Source: Lonsdalea populi (lineage in GTDB: Bacteria > Pseudomonadota > Gammaproteobacteria > Enterobacterales > Enterobacteriaceae). Taken from it: DNA of 64,000 bases. The stretch lies in NCBI RefSeq assembly GCF_015999465.1, contig NZ_CP065534.1, positions 3,720,001-3,784,000 on the forward strand, written 5' to 3'. Positions 8,104 through 17,301 of this stretch are shown here, piece after piece. The translations under genes and the position numbers were made by a program. Each line of letters opens with the position of its first letter. Within the stretch, counting starts at the first letter, position 1. Under the pieces are notes generated by a model. The model was not told the origin of the DNA, ran no database searches, and was given only the letters and a program-made list of their open reading frames with translations.

Positions 8104-9399
8104 TCAGCCCGCATCGTCAAGTTGGAGGCGAACCCTGAAAATCTGATTCACGCCATCCACCTCCCGCAGGTAAGCGACGTCACTGCCGCTGGGAGAAAAG
8201 ACGACGGCGTCTCCTGACGGCGGCACTGCACTACGCAGCGTCTGGCGGAATAAACGCCCCGTCGAAGCGTCACATACCATAATGCTGTTATCACAGACAA
8301 AGGTCAGATACTCCCCGCTGGGATGCCAGGTAAAGGCCGATTGTATCGAGTCAGGCCCATACGTCACCTGACGAGGAGCCCCGCCATTCGGCGACACCGT
8401 CCACAGCTGTACAATACCGTCGTCATCTTGCATCAAAAACGCAATTTGGCTGCCGTCCGGCGAAGCTCTTAACCAATGGCGCGGCTGATTCACCACCCCG
8501 GGGTAACGTCTGTCGGCGCTGAATGTCAGACGTCGCTGAGTGACGCCCGCAGGAGGGGAGGGCAACGTGGCGGCGGTCCCGGCAAGCGGCTCAGATCCTG
8601 GCTGCGCATAGGCTTCAAGCGCTTCCGGCAGATCGACGATGAACACCTCCGGCACCCGTTCCCCTGTCGTCGATACCGTATCGCCGATAAATGCCAACGC
8701 CCATCGCTGGCGACAGCCGTCCGTTCGGAGATACCCCCTTTCACCAATCCAGCCCTCTTCATAGGCCCGGTTGATCTCATCACTGCCCGGGCGAGGGCGC
8801 ATCGTCGTGCGGCTGACGAGAACGCAGTAATGGCTGCCGTCATATTCTCTCGGATGCTGTTTCGGCACGATGACCGGCCGCAGCGGCACACCCACCCCGA
8901 CGTTACGCAGGTCGAGAGACGGATCCCGCTCGTGCAGGACGTGATCGTTGTAGGTGAAGCTCAAACGCGTTCCATCAGGGCTGAAGACGTGGACATGTGT
9001 CCCGCCGCGCAGCGCGCCAGCGACATAGGGAGGCGTGATCGACAACGCATCCAGCGTGATGGCCTGACGACGTTTGTCGTCGGCGACGATAACACCGCGA
9101 CGATGGTGGAAATCATAGTGCCAATCGTCATCCGGATGTTCCGGACCGTGGATAAAGACATAGCGTTGAGGTAACGCGGGGCTACCGGTTATCACACCGA
9201 CACACGCATTTTCTCTCGCCTCATAGACGACCTCCGTCTGTCGGGTATGAATGTTCACGCGTTCAACCCGACGGCCGGTAAATGAAGAACCCGTTGGTCT
9301 GACGTCATACAGCACCCATTGACCATCGCATGTCCAAATATTGACGTTCGTCAGCTGATGGGAAACGGAGCCCGACGTTAATTGAAATTCTTCATTCAT
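8104..9399 (-). CDS. yidR: YidR, DUF3748 beta-propeller protein of unknown function
   Basis: Protein of 431 residues with TolB/WD40-like repeats, probably a beta-propeller. Recognised as YidR by WHYDFHHRRGVIV, GGTHVHVFSPDG, FTYNDHVLHE, KQHPREYDGSHYCVLVS and GSDEINRAYEEGWIG. Relative to the E. coli protein it has an insertion (GYLRTDGCRQR, after EEGWIGER) and a longer C-terminal end. It is sometimes misnamed oligogalacturonate lyase, but the Ogl sequence is different and its active-site region is not seen here. No signal peptide is visible. The gene converges with yidQ with 38 bases between the stops. Function unknown. Confidence 0.85.
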   Translation of the reverse strand: MNEEFQLTSGSVSHQLTNVNIWTCDGQWVLYDVRPTGSSFTGRRVERVNIHTRQTEVVYEARENACVGVITGSPALPQRYVFIHGPEHPDDDWHYDFHHRRGVIVADDKRRQAITLDALSITPPYVAGALRGGTHVHVFSPDGTRLSFTYNDHVLHERDPSLDLRNVGVGVPLRPVIVPKQHPREYDGSHYCVLVSRTTMRPRPGSDEINRAYEEGWIGERGYLRTDGCRQRWALAFIGDTVSTTGERVPEVFIVDLPEALEAYAQPGSEPLAGTAATLPSPPAGVTQRRLTFSADRRYPGVVNQPRHWLRASPDGSQIAFLMQDDDGIVQLWTVSPNGGAPRQVTYGPDSIQSAFTWHPSGEYLTFVCDNSIMVCDASTGRLFRQTLRSAVPPSGDAVVFSPSGSDVAYLREVDGVNQIFRVRLQLDDAG

Positions 9400-9634
9400 C
9401 GTAAAAATCCACAGGGTGTATCGATTATTAACCTATAATAAAAATCTATGTGTAAAATAAAAAATTAAATAGATAAAACAATTCGTTATTTACAGTACCT
9501 GACTTTCTTCTCGTTAAAACAGGAGGACTATAGTCGCAACTGATTACGGTTTATCGTCGTACCAACAAGGCAGGCGTTTCGCTACAGAAGAACGCGCCAT
9601 TTCTTTTCGTTATCGATATAGAAGGTATAAGACT

Positions 9635-9892
9635 ATGAAAAACGTTAAAATTGTCGTTGCAGCTGTTGTACTTTCCACCCTCTCTTTTGGCTCGTATGCG
9701 GCCCAATATATCAGCGTGCTACAGGCACAAAATATGGAAAAAATCGGCGAAGCCACCGATACCGCCAAAGACTTAACATCACTGCAGCAAAAACTCTCAG
9801 CCAAAGCCGATAAAGCCGGCGCTAAGGCTTATACGATCACGAAAACCACCGGCGACCAGGTCATGCACGGAACCGCAAATTTCTACAAATAG
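9635..9892 (+). CDS. BhsA/McbA/YhcN-family (DUF1471) small periplasmic stress protein
   Basis: Secreted protein of 85 residues. A classical signal peptide (MKNVKIVVAAVVLSTLSFGSYA) is followed by a mature part of about 63 residues with the DUF1471 pattern, ending in MHGTANFYK as in YhcN and BhsA relatives. Such proteins affect biofilm formation and resistance to acid, peroxide, copper or other stress. AGAAGG lies about nine bases upstream as a ribosome site. It stands alone, with a hairpin downstream. The exact paralogue cannot be named because several exist in enterobacteria. Confidence 0.85.
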   Translation: MKNVKIVVAAVVLSTLSFGSYAAQYISVLQAQNMEKIGEATDTAKDLTSLQQKLSAKADKAGAKAYTITKTTGDQVMHGTANFYK

Positions 9893-9905
9893 TTCTGTTG
9901 CTAAG

Positions 9906-9948
9906 CCTCCCCTGTTTTGTCCGTATTAACCGGATAAACGGGGGGAGT
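9906..9948 (+). terminator. Long hairpin after the DUF1471 gene
   Basis: CTCCCCTGTTT and CGGATAAACGGGGGGAG arms form a long, nearly perfect stem a few bases after the stop codon and before the convergent yidA gene. No T-run follows, so termination is probable but not certain. Confidence 0.45.
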
Positions 9949-9970
9949 GGCGGCAATACGCCGCCTCGCA

Positions 9971-10786
9971 TTATCCCTTCAAGACAAACTTCTCGATGGC
10001 ATAAGCTACACCGTCTTCCTGATTGGTTTTGGTGACGAATTGACTGGCGGCTTTCACCTTCTCAATCGCGTTACCCATTGCCACGCCAAGTCCCGCATAG
10101 TCCAGCATCGCCAAATCATTTTCCTGGTCGCCCAGCGCCATGACCTCATCGCGCTCGAGGTTCAGGTGTTCCGCCAACATCTTGACGCCTTCCCCCTTAT
10201 TTACCCGTTTATCCAGAATTTCCAAATAGAAATCAGCACTTTTCATAATGGTATAGCGTTCGAAAACGTCAGCAGGAATCTTTTTGATGACCTCATCTAA
10301 CAGCGCAGGTTCGTCTATCATCATCAGTTTGGGAAAATGAAGGCAACGGTCCATTTCTACTACGGATCGGTATCGCAAGGGCATGCCAGTGAGAAACGAC
10401 TCGTGCACCGTATAAGGGCTGATATCCTTATTCGCGGTATAGACATAATTAAAATCCAACGCGTGGAAATGAACGTTTAAATCCCTCGCCAATTTTTCGA
10501 AATAGAGATAATCATCAAAACTGAGCGTAGTTTCTGCAACGCACTCCGCACTGGCGGCCTTCTGAACCAGCGCACCGTTATTGGTGATGCAGAACTGATC
10601 GTCCTGATATAAATCCAACTCTTCCAGATAGCGCTTCACGCCGATATAAGGCCTCCCGGTCGCGATAACAACATGCACCCCTTTATCGCGTGCGGAGGCA
10701 ATCGCGTCTTTTACCGCCGCAGATACGACATTTTGTGGGTTAAGCAGCGTGCCGTCCATATCGATGGCAATAAGTTTGATTGTCAT
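9971..10786 (-). CDS. yidA: Sugar-phosphatase YidA (HAD superfamily, Cof type)
   Basis: Cytoplasmic phosphatase of 271 residues, similar in length to E. coli YidA (270). HAD motif I is DMDGTLL at residues 9-15, the N-terminal threonine motif is ATGRP, the conserved lysine lies in LDKRVNKGEGVK, and motif IV is GDQENDLAML. The cap sequence with SPYTVHESF and KLMMIDEP identifies YidA within the large Cof family. It removes phosphate from sugar phosphates such as erythrose-4-phosphate or glucose-1-phosphate (family knowledge). In E. coli the gene is near gyrB; here it lies next to uspA, so gene order differs. Confidence 0.93.
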   Translation of the reverse strand: MTIKLIAIDMDGTLLNPQNVVSAAVKDAIASARDKGVHVVIATGRPYIGVKRYLEELDLYQDDQFCITNNGALVQKAASAECVAETTLSFDDYLYFEKLARDLNVHFHALDFNYVYTANKDISPYTVHESFLTGMPLRYRSVVEMDRCLHFPKLMMIDEPALLDEVIKKIPADVFERYTIMKSADFYLEILDKRVNKGEGVKMLAEHLNLERDEVMALGDQENDLAMLDYAGLGVAMGNAIEKVKAASQFVTKTNQEDGVAYAIEKFVLKG

Positions 10787-11414
10787 AATTTGTACCGGTG
10801 TCGGAATAATAATTCGTATGCTAACGCGCCTTTGTGCGGCGATGCCAGTGAATATAGAACAAGGACATGGTTTCCTGGAACGGGAGCGAAATCGCTATAG
10901 GTTGCTGTTTAAAAATGTGACATTGATCATGTTCTGCCATGATAAGAACGGAAATAAACCGGATCAATAAACACAACAGCGAATTAAAATAACGGGACGC
11001 TTTCTTAGCCTTTTTTGATTTTCTAACCACACGTAGTAATACGCTTGTATTTCGAAATAACCCATGGATTAACCCCGGGCGTCACCGAATCTCCCTGATG
11101 AGCTCCCTTCAGATTACTTCATTTCGCTCACATATATTTCAAGCAAGCTTAAATGAGACGCGAGTTTTATCGGCTTCCCGAAATAAAACCGGGAATGGAA
11201 TCCAATTCCAGCCCACGAGAGTCAGTCGCTGTGTTTTAGCCGTCGATACGGGATAAACGATGAAACGACTCCGCCTCAGGCAGGGTGGGTGTATCACGCT
11301 GAGGATTAAGCCCGAGGCAAAGTGAAATGAGGTGGAGGACAATACTAGCGCCAGAGCGGAAAACACCGCTTTAGGCAGGAACTTCCGGCGGCACGTATCA
11401 ATGGAGATTCAACG
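10787..11414. other. Intergenic region with no recognised gene
   Basis: About 630 bases between yidA and uspA. The left part (10787-11040) is AT-rich and contains the yidA promoter region. The right part has normal base composition but only short frames with no recognisable protein. One frame on the minus strand (11139-11366) begins with a hydrophobic stretch but then looks random. A small hairpin with TTCCCG and CGGGAA arms lies near 11176-11199. It may be a gene remnant or hold an unknown small RNA. Confidence 0.5.
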
Positions 11415-11446
11415 CACCCGCCACCCTGATACTTAAGCGGCGGGTG
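11415..11446 (-). terminator. Hairpin downstream of uspA
   Basis: CACCCGCC and GGCGGGTG form a perfect eight-base stem nine bases after the uspA stop codon on the minus strand. It is not followed by a strong T-run. Confidence 0.5.
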
Positions 11447-11454
11447 ACCCCACG

Positions 11455-11892
11455 TTAAACTTCTTCGTCATCCTGCAGTGGAACAATCAGCATATCGACA
11501 TGGATGGTATTAATCAGCTGACGGGCGGAGGACATCAGCTTGCTCCAGAAGTCCTGGTGGTGTCCGCACATGACCAAATCGACATCGTACTTATGAATGG
11601 CGTCCAACAGCACCTGACCCAGATCGCCGCTCCCGCTTAGTGTTTCCGCAATGGGATATCCCGCGTTCTGCGACAGGTCTTTCAAGGCATTTTGCGTTTC
11701 TTCAGAGATGCGCTGCTGCATATCGCCGAGGTTGACATCAATCAGTCCGGTATAAAGATCGGAATAGTTAACATCAACATGAATCAGGGAAACCTTGGCA
11801 TTATACGGCTTGGCCATTGAGACCGCCTTGTCGACTAGCATTTTGCTTTCCGGCGACAGGTCGACGGCAATAAGAATGTGTTTATAAGCCAT
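11455..11892 (-). CDS. uspA: Universal stress protein A
   Basis: Cytoplasmic stress protein of 145 residues, one more than in E. coli. It has a single USP domain: [16 protein letters not shown] at the N terminus, [17 protein letters not shown], then [22 protein letters not shown]. The last segment replaces the ATP-binding G-2x-G-9x-G(S/T) loop, as expected for UspA, which does not bind ATP. A strong ribosome site (GGAAGGAG) precedes the start at 11892. It is divergent from uspB, as in E. coli, and helps survival in growth arrest. Confidence 0.97.
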   Translation of the reverse strand: MAYKHILIAVDLSPESKMLVDKAVSMAKPYNAKVSLIHVDVNYSDLYTGLIDVNLGDMQQRISEETQNALKDLSQNAGYPIAETLSGSGDLGQVLLDAIHKYDVDLVMCGHHQDFWSKLMSSARQLINTIHVDMLIVPLQDDEEV

Positions 11893-12480
11893 AATAAGCT
11901 CCTTCCATAAAGACTAATGAATGGGTCGGCAGATATTTCTCCTGCCAAACTGATACTTACTGGCGATCTGCATCATAACACTCGCCGTCAAGGCGGGGAT
12001 GTTCAGCAGATCACAACGCCGTAGAGTGGCGGTTAGCGGTAGTCACGGAACCCATCACTACGCCTCCCTATCCTGAAGTTAACGTCAGTGTACGCCGATG
12101 AGCGGCACCGCCGACGGAAAATCACGAGAACACATAAGTATAGTTAAAGATCGCTCGCGATAAGGCTAACAGGACTGGCTTGGATGACGGGGATCCTGCC
12201 AATTTTTCATCACATTAGCATGTCTAAGAGACATTAACGGCGTTATAGTAAAAAAATGAAACGGCCTTCTACAATGAAAATAATCCCGCGTCACTAGCTC
12301 AGCGCGGAGAAGAAGAATACGCCAGCAGTAGAAAATATCCGCGGACCGCGCCTTGATACGTAACAATCGGGCCGCTTTGAAACATCGCATACATGATATT
12401 TGGGATGACTATCTACAGGTGTCAACGACGGGGATGCGGGACGTACAAACACCTGCCGGATAGCTAAGCGGGAGGGGAGC
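11893..12480. other. Divergent uspA/uspB promoter region
   Basis: No gene seen in these 588 bases; short frames here look random. By analogy with E. coli it should hold the sigma70 promoter of uspA and the sigmaS-dependent promoter of uspB. I could not place them with confidence. Confidence 0.5.
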
Positions 12481-12819
12481 ATGGTAATCAGCACGTTTGC
12501 GCTTTTCTGGGCTTTATGCGTCATCTGTGTCATTAATATGGCGCGTTATTACTCTTCTTTGCGAGTGCTGCTGCTGGTATTGCGAGACTGCGATCCGCTG
12601 CTGTATCAGTACGTGGACGGACGCGGTTTCTTTACCACTCACGGCCAGCCCAGCAAGCAACTGAGGCTTGTTCGCTACATCTACAGCCAACGCTATCTGG
12701 ACCACCACGACCCCGAATTTATCCGTCGTTGTGAACGCGTTCGCGGACAGTTCCTACTCACTTCCGCTTTGTGCGGACTGGTCATCGTAAGCCTTATCGC
12801 CCTACTCGTTTGGCACTAA
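12481..12819 (+). CDS. uspB: Universal stress protein B
   Basis: Inner-membrane protein of 112 residues (111 in E. coli). Hydrophobic segments lie at residues 1-20 and about 90-111, with a polar middle containing [18 protein letters not shown] and [23 protein letters not shown], both characteristic of UspB. GGAGGGGAGC precedes the ATG. In E. coli UspB is needed for ethanol resistance in stationary phase and depends on sigmaS. It is convergent with pitA and divergent from uspA. Confidence 0.95.
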   Translation: MVISTFALFWALCVICVINMARYYSSLRVLLLVLRDCDPLLYQYVDGRGFFTTHGQPSKQLRLVRYIYSQRYLDHHDPEFIRRCERVRGQFLLTSALCGLVIVSLIALLVWH

Positions 12820-12875
12820 TGAAGCGGCCGTTTAAGGGGCATCGCGAACGATGCTTACTCGAATAGCGTCCATTA

Positions 12876-12902
12876 AAAATGGCGACCTAAGGTCGCCATT
12901 TT
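12876..12902. terminator. Bidirectional terminator between uspB and pitA
   Basis: AAAATGGCGACC-TAA-GGTCGCCATTTT is a perfect stem with a three-base loop, flanked by A and T runs that serve both convergent genes. Confidence 0.88.
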
Positions 12903-12939
12903 CCTACTTATTGCTGTTTCTTCGTGTTGTCGCGCAGCC

Positions 12940-14445
12940 TTAAATCAGCTTTAGCGTCAACCAGTACAGTACGCCGGACAGTATCAGCGATACCGGCAGC
13001 GTAAAGATCCAGGCCAGCAGGATGCTTTTCACCGTCTTACTCTGCACACCACCGCCATCTACGATCATCGTCCCCGCCACCGCGGAGGAGAGCACATGCG
13101 TCGTAGACACCGGCATGCCGGTATAACTGGCGACCCCAATCGACAGCGCTGCCGTTACCTGAGCCGAGACGCCCTGAGCATAGGTCATCCCTTTCTTACC
13201 AATCTTCTCACCGATAGTCACGGCAACACGTTTCCACCCCACCATGGTTCCCAGAGACAGAGCCAATGCCACGGCGACAATAATCCACAGCGGCGCATAC
13301 TCTACGGTATGCAGCAAGTCGGTACGCAGATTGGTCAGCAGGCGTTTGTCTTCGCTGTTCGTTTCCGGCAGCTTGATGATGCGGTCCATGGTATCGGAAA
13401 TACACATCAGCAGACGGCGAACCTGGCCACGGTCGTCGCTGGACAACTCGCTGTAGTCTTTCAGGTTATTCAACAAACCTAAAGAGTGGTCGATCGCCAG
13501 CATGACGCGTGAGCTATCGCAATGGAAGTCGGGTTTACCTTCGATAGGAATGGTTTTTTCCTGCGTGGGAATTATCGGCGGAGACAGATCGATGACATGC
13601 TTCAACGCTTCGCCGTGCGTGAGGTAGTATCCCTGCAGATTAACGACCGCATCGCGAGTTCGGCTAATATCATAACCCGATGCATTCATGTTCAGCACGA
13701 AACCTGCGGGCGCAACGCCAATCAGTACCAGCATAATCAGGCCGATGCCTTTCTGACCGTCGTTGGCACCGTGAGAGAAACTGACGCCGACGGCGGACAG
13801 GATCAAGGCCGTTCGCGTCCAGAACGGCGGTTTACGTTTGCCATCCTGTTTCTCACGTTCATCTGGTGTGAGGTGAACCCGCTTTCTTTTCTTGGTATTG
13901 CTCCAGTAACGACGCAGCAGGAACACCATTAGCCCAGCGATGATCATGCCCACAATCGGCGACAGGATCAGCGACAGGAAAATGCTGACCATCTTCGAAA
14001 TATTAAGCGCATCCACGACCGACGTCTTCGTCAGCAGTGCATTGGTCAAACCGATACCGATAATAGAGCCGATCAGGGTATGGGAGCTGGAGGCCGGCAA
14101 TCCGAAGTACCAGGTACCCAGGTTCCAGATGATCGCAGCCAGCAGCATGGAGAAGACCATAGCCAGGCCGTGAGCAGAGCTGACGTTCAGCAACAGATCG
14201 GTCGGCAGCAGATGGACAATGGCGTAAGCAACGCTTAATCCGCCCAGAAGTACCCCAAGGAAGTTAAATATTCCCGCCATCACCACAGCAAGCTGGGCGC
14301 GCATGGCACGAGTATAAATAACGGTAGCAACAGCATTGGCAGTGTCGTGAAAGCCGTTAATGGCTTCGTAAAACAATACAAACAGCAAAGCCAAAATCAA
14401 CATCAGACCGGTGTGGAAATCAATCCCGGCAAATAAATGTAGCAT
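12940..14445 (-). CDS. pitA: Low-affinity inorganic phosphate transporter PitA
   Basis: Inner-membrane symporter of 501 residues (499 in E. coli) that imports metal-phosphate complexes with protons. Two PiT signature repeats are present: [18 protein letters not shown] near residue 31 and [14 protein letters not shown] in the middle. A long polar cytoplasmic loop lies between the two membrane halves. The C-terminal half repeats the motif around [15 protein letters not shown]. It is the same gene order as in E. coli (uspA, uspB, pitA). An AT-rich promoter region of about 270 bases separates it from the divergent yhiN. Confidence 0.96.
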   Translation of the reverse strand: MLHLFAGIDFHTGLMLILALLFVLFYEAINGFHDTANAVATVIYTRAMRAQLAVVMAGIFNFLGVLLGGLSVAYAIVHLLPTDLLLNVSSAHGLAMVFSMLLAAIIWNLGTWYFGLPASSSHTLIGSIIGIGLTNALLTKTSVVDALNISKMVSIFLSLILSPIVGMIIAGLMVFLLRRYWSNTKKRKRVHLTPDEREKQDGKRKPPFWTRTALILSAVGVSFSHGANDGQKGIGLIMLVLIGVAPAGFVLNMNASGYDISRTRDAVVNLQGYYLTHGEALKHVIDLSPPIIPTQEKTIPIEGKPDFHCDSSRVMLAIDHSLGLLNNLKDYSELSSDDRGQVRRLLMCISDTMDRIIKLPETNSEDKRLLTNLRTDLLHTVEYAPLWIIVAVALALSLGTMVGWKRVAVTIGEKIGKKGMTYAQGVSAQVTAALSIGVASYTGMPVSTTHVLSSAVAGTMIVDGGGVQSKTVKSILLAWIFTLPVSLILSGVLYWLTLKLI

Positions 14446-14719
14446 AAGCGTTAGGCCATATAGTGGTCATCAACGCGGCGCATTATCGGCGACAAGCGGG
14501 GCTTGGGAAAAGGAAAATCTGACATTATTTTGACTTACTTTAATCCAATCATCCATCAGCTGATTATTTTTTTGATAAAAATCAAATAATTGTAACCTAT
14601 TACGAAATTCTGCAATTTGTAACACTGGTCAGATCACAGGACGAGCACTACAATCTGCCGCCCTGAACGGCAATTCGGCCGCAGGCCGATACCTGACGAA
14701 TTGCGGGGGTGCAAAGCAA

Positions 14720-15907
14720 GTGGAACAGTATGATGTGGTAGTGATTGGCGCAGGCGCGGCTGGACTTTTCTGCGCGGCGCAGGCAGGACAGAAAGGCCTG
14801 CGTGTGTTGCTGGTGGATAATGGCAAAAAACCGGGCCGCAAGATTCTGATGTCCGGGGGCGGACGCTGCAATTTCACCAACCTTTATGCAGAGCCTGGCG
14901 CTTACCTGTCGCAAAACCCGCATTTCTGCAAGTCCGCTCTGGCGCGCTATACCCAGTGGGACTTTATCGACCTGGTCAACCGCCACGGCATCCCCTACCA
15001 CGAAAAAACCCTGGGACAGCTGTTCTGTGACGATTCCGCTCAGCAAATCACCGATATGCTGCTGAAAGAGTGCGAACAGGGTCAGGTCACGCTGCGGTTG
15101 CGCAGCGAGGTGCTCGAGGTGGACAAGGCCGAAGGCTTTACTCTCCGGCTGAACAACGGGGCGGTGCGGAGCCGGGAGCTGGTTATCGCCACCGGCGGCC
15201 TGTCGATGCCCGGCCTCGGCGCCAGCCCCTTCGGCTATCAGCTCGCCCGACGGTTTGACATCAACGTACTGCCCACCCGCGCGGCATTAGTCCCCTTCAC
15301 GCTGCATAAACCGTTGCTGGAACAGCTGCAAACGCTGTCCGGCGTCTCTGTGCCGTCTCTGATCAACGCGGAAAACGGCGTGACCTTCCGCGAGAATATC
15401 CTGTTCACCCACCGCGGCCTGTCCGGCCCGGCGGCACTTCAACTTTCCAGCTACTGGCAGCCAGGCGAATTCGTCACCATCAATCTGCTGCCCGACCAGG
15501 ATCTGACCGCACTGCTCGATGCAGAACGCCTCGCCCATCCCAATCAGAGTCTGAAAAATACGCTGGCGCAGTGGTTGCCCAAACGCCTGGTGGAATATCT
15601 TCAGGCACAGAGACAGTTGCCGGATGTGACGCTCAAACAGTTGCAAAAACCTCAGCAAACACAAGTAGAGAACACGCTACAGCAGTGGCGAGTGCAGCCC
15701 AACGGCACCGAAGGCTACCGCACGGCAGAAGTAACGCTAGGCGGAGTCGATACCCGCGAGCTTTCGTCAAAAACGCTGGAAGCCAACAAGGTGCCTGGAC
15801 TGTACTTTATCGGCGAGGTCGTGGACGTCACCGGCTGGCTCGGCGGTTACAACTTCCAATGGGCCTGGAGCTCGGCCTGGGCCTGCGCTCAGGCTTTAGG
15901 GAAGTAA
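14720..15907 (+). CDS. yhiN: YhiN, BaiN/RdsA-family flavoprotein
   Basis: Predicted FAD-dependent oxidoreductase of 395 residues. The N-terminal dinucleotide fold is VVVIGAGAAGLFCAAQAG, followed by GRKILMSGGGRCNFTN and, at the C terminus, GLYFIGEVVDVTGWLGGYN with the FAD-binding glycine motif. The gene starts with GTG; the following residues EQYDVVVIGAG align with E. coli YhiN. Relatives are proposed to handle 3-dehydro-bile acids or tRNA-like substrates, but the role in enterobacteria is not established. It is divergent from pitA and converges with the next gene with four bases between the stops. Confidence 0.9.
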   Translation: MEQYDVVVIGAGAAGLFCAAQAGQKGLRVLLVDNGKKPGRKILMSGGGRCNFTNLYAEPGAYLSQNPHFCKSALARYTQWDFIDLVNRHGIPYHEKTLGQLFCDDSAQQITDMLLKECEQGQVTLRLRSEVLEVDKAEGFTLRLNNGAVRSRELVIATGGLSMPGLGASPFGYQLARRFDINVLPTRAALVPFTLHKPLLEQLQTLSGVSVPSLINAENGVTFRENILFTHRGLSGPAALQLSSYWQPGEFVTINLLPDQDLTALLDAERLAHPNQSLKNTLAQWLPKRLVEYLQAQRQLPDVTLKQLQKPQQTQVENTLQQWRVQPNGTEGYRTAEVTLGGVDTRELSSKTLEANKVPGLYFIGEVVDVTGWLGGYNFQWAWSSAWACAQALGK

Positions 15908-15911
15908 CCAC

Positions 15912-16871
15912 TCATTTGCCTGCGTGAAAGCGCAGGCGCGGCACCCAATGAACGTAAATCAATTCGGCAATCAGCTCGACCAGCGTCTGGCTAACCACCA
16001 CGACAGGCATCAGAGGTAACGCGCCGGGAACCGCCAGCGCCAATGGCAAAATCACCAGCGAATTGCGCGTCGCAGCGCTAAATACCACGCCCCTTCCCTC
16101 CGCCGCATTCAACTTCAATAGTCGCGCAACGCCCCAACCCGCCAGCGGCGCAAGAGCCGAGAACAAAAGATAAACGGGCAACACCGCCAGCGCCGTACCG
16201 CGCGACTGCGTTAGCTGCGGTACGACAAACGCCGTAATCACCGCCAACACCAGCGCCGTTGCTGGCACGGGAAAGCACCCAAGCCAGTTCGCCATAACCC
16301 GCCCCGCTGCGGATGTCTTACTCCAGCGTTGGAAGATCCATGCCAACAGCAGCGGAGTGGCGATCATGGTGATAAAAGCCTGCAGGAAAGGCGCGATGCT
16401 GACGGTCTGGGCCGTATCGAACAACAGGCCAAAATACAGCGGCAATAGCAGCATTTGTAAAAGCAACAACAGTGGCGTAGCGGCAAGCAACAGACGCGAG
16501 TCCGCCTGACCCTGCTGACAAAACGTCACGACGTAGTCGATGCAGGGACATAGCAACACCATCGCGACCCCATACGCCACCACGGGCGCTAGCGGGAATA
16601 GCGCCAGCAACAGCGCCACCAGCGCAGGGATCGCGACAAAATTGGCGATAAACAGAGCCAGCAGGAAACGTACATACCGGAAGGCATTAAGCATCTCCCC
16701 CAACGGCAGCGACAAAAAGGTGACGAACAACATGGATGCCAAGGCCGGGTTGAGCACCACCACCACTCCCGACACCGCCGGCCAGCAGCCAGCAACGACC
16801 GCCGCCGCGACCATAGTCAAAAAATAAATCCCGGTTTGCCGGTGTTCCAACGTGTCTTTTATCTGGCTCAT
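15912..16871 (-). CDS. ACR3/BASS-family transporter, probable arsenite-type exporter
   Basis: Integral membrane protein of about 319 residues with some ten hydrophobic segments. It resembles the ACR3/bile acid:sodium symporter group called arsenic resistance protein. The motif VLLCPCIDYVVTFCQQGQAD matches the family's conserved Cys-containing segment in TM4 only in shortened form (CPCIDYVV is the key part), and the end has SAATRNSLVILPLALA typical of the second half. The start at 16871 (MSQIKD) is preferred by comparison of length; 16889 is possible. No arsR or arsC is nearby, so the substrate could be another compound. Confidence 0.75.
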   Translation of the reverse strand: MSQIKDTLEHRQTGIYFLTMVAAAVVAGCWPAVSGVVVVLNPALASMLFVTFLSLPLGEMLNAFRYVRFLLALFIANFVAIPALVALLLALFPLAPVVAYGVAMVLLCPCIDYVVTFCQQGQADSRLLLAATPLLLLLQMLLLPLYFGLLFDTAQTVSIAPFLQAFITMIATPLLLAWIFQRWSKTSAAGRVMANWLGCFPVPATALVLAVITAFVVPQLTQSRGTALAVLPVYLLFSALAPLAGWGVARLLKLNAAEGRGVVFSAATRNSLVILPLALAVPGALPLMPVVVVSQTLVELIAELIYVHWVPRLRFHAGK

Positions 16872-17023
16872 AAAAATCAGACATTTCAATGAAAAAAACG
16901 GCTAGCATCATGGCAGAGATAACCGGCGTTGCCTATTGGTGACCAGAATGCGGGAAGGTGTTGCATTGGGATAAACGGCAATGGCATCGGGAGATAGAGA
17001 ACAATCTGTATCAGGGGGAGACA

Positions 17024-17055
17024 AAAACAAAAAAACCCGCTGTCGTTAGCGGGTT
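17024..17055 (-). terminator. Terminator of the tRNA-Pro gene
   Basis: On the minus strand AACCCGCT-AACGAC-AGCGGGTT is followed by T-rich sequence, about 40 bases after the tRNA 3' end. Confidence 0.85.
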
Positions 17056-17093
17056 CCTTGATGAAGACAACCGGGTATTGTCTTCTTTGAATT

Positions 17094-17170
<77 letters not shown>

Positions 17171-17301
17171 AATGCGGGGCGCATATTACTGCGCCCCTGA
17201 TAACGCGTCAATCCCTTTTTAACAAACAACCTTAGAGTTGGCGACAAAGTGTGCGACGCAGTTTCCAGGAGCAGGATAACTCTGTAGGTTATTGATTTTA
17301 A

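Noticed and set aside
10749-11030. Short frames near yidA and the 10787-11414 gap
   Set aside because: They have no ribosome site or domain and overlap the yidA promoter. I kept the region only as unexplained.
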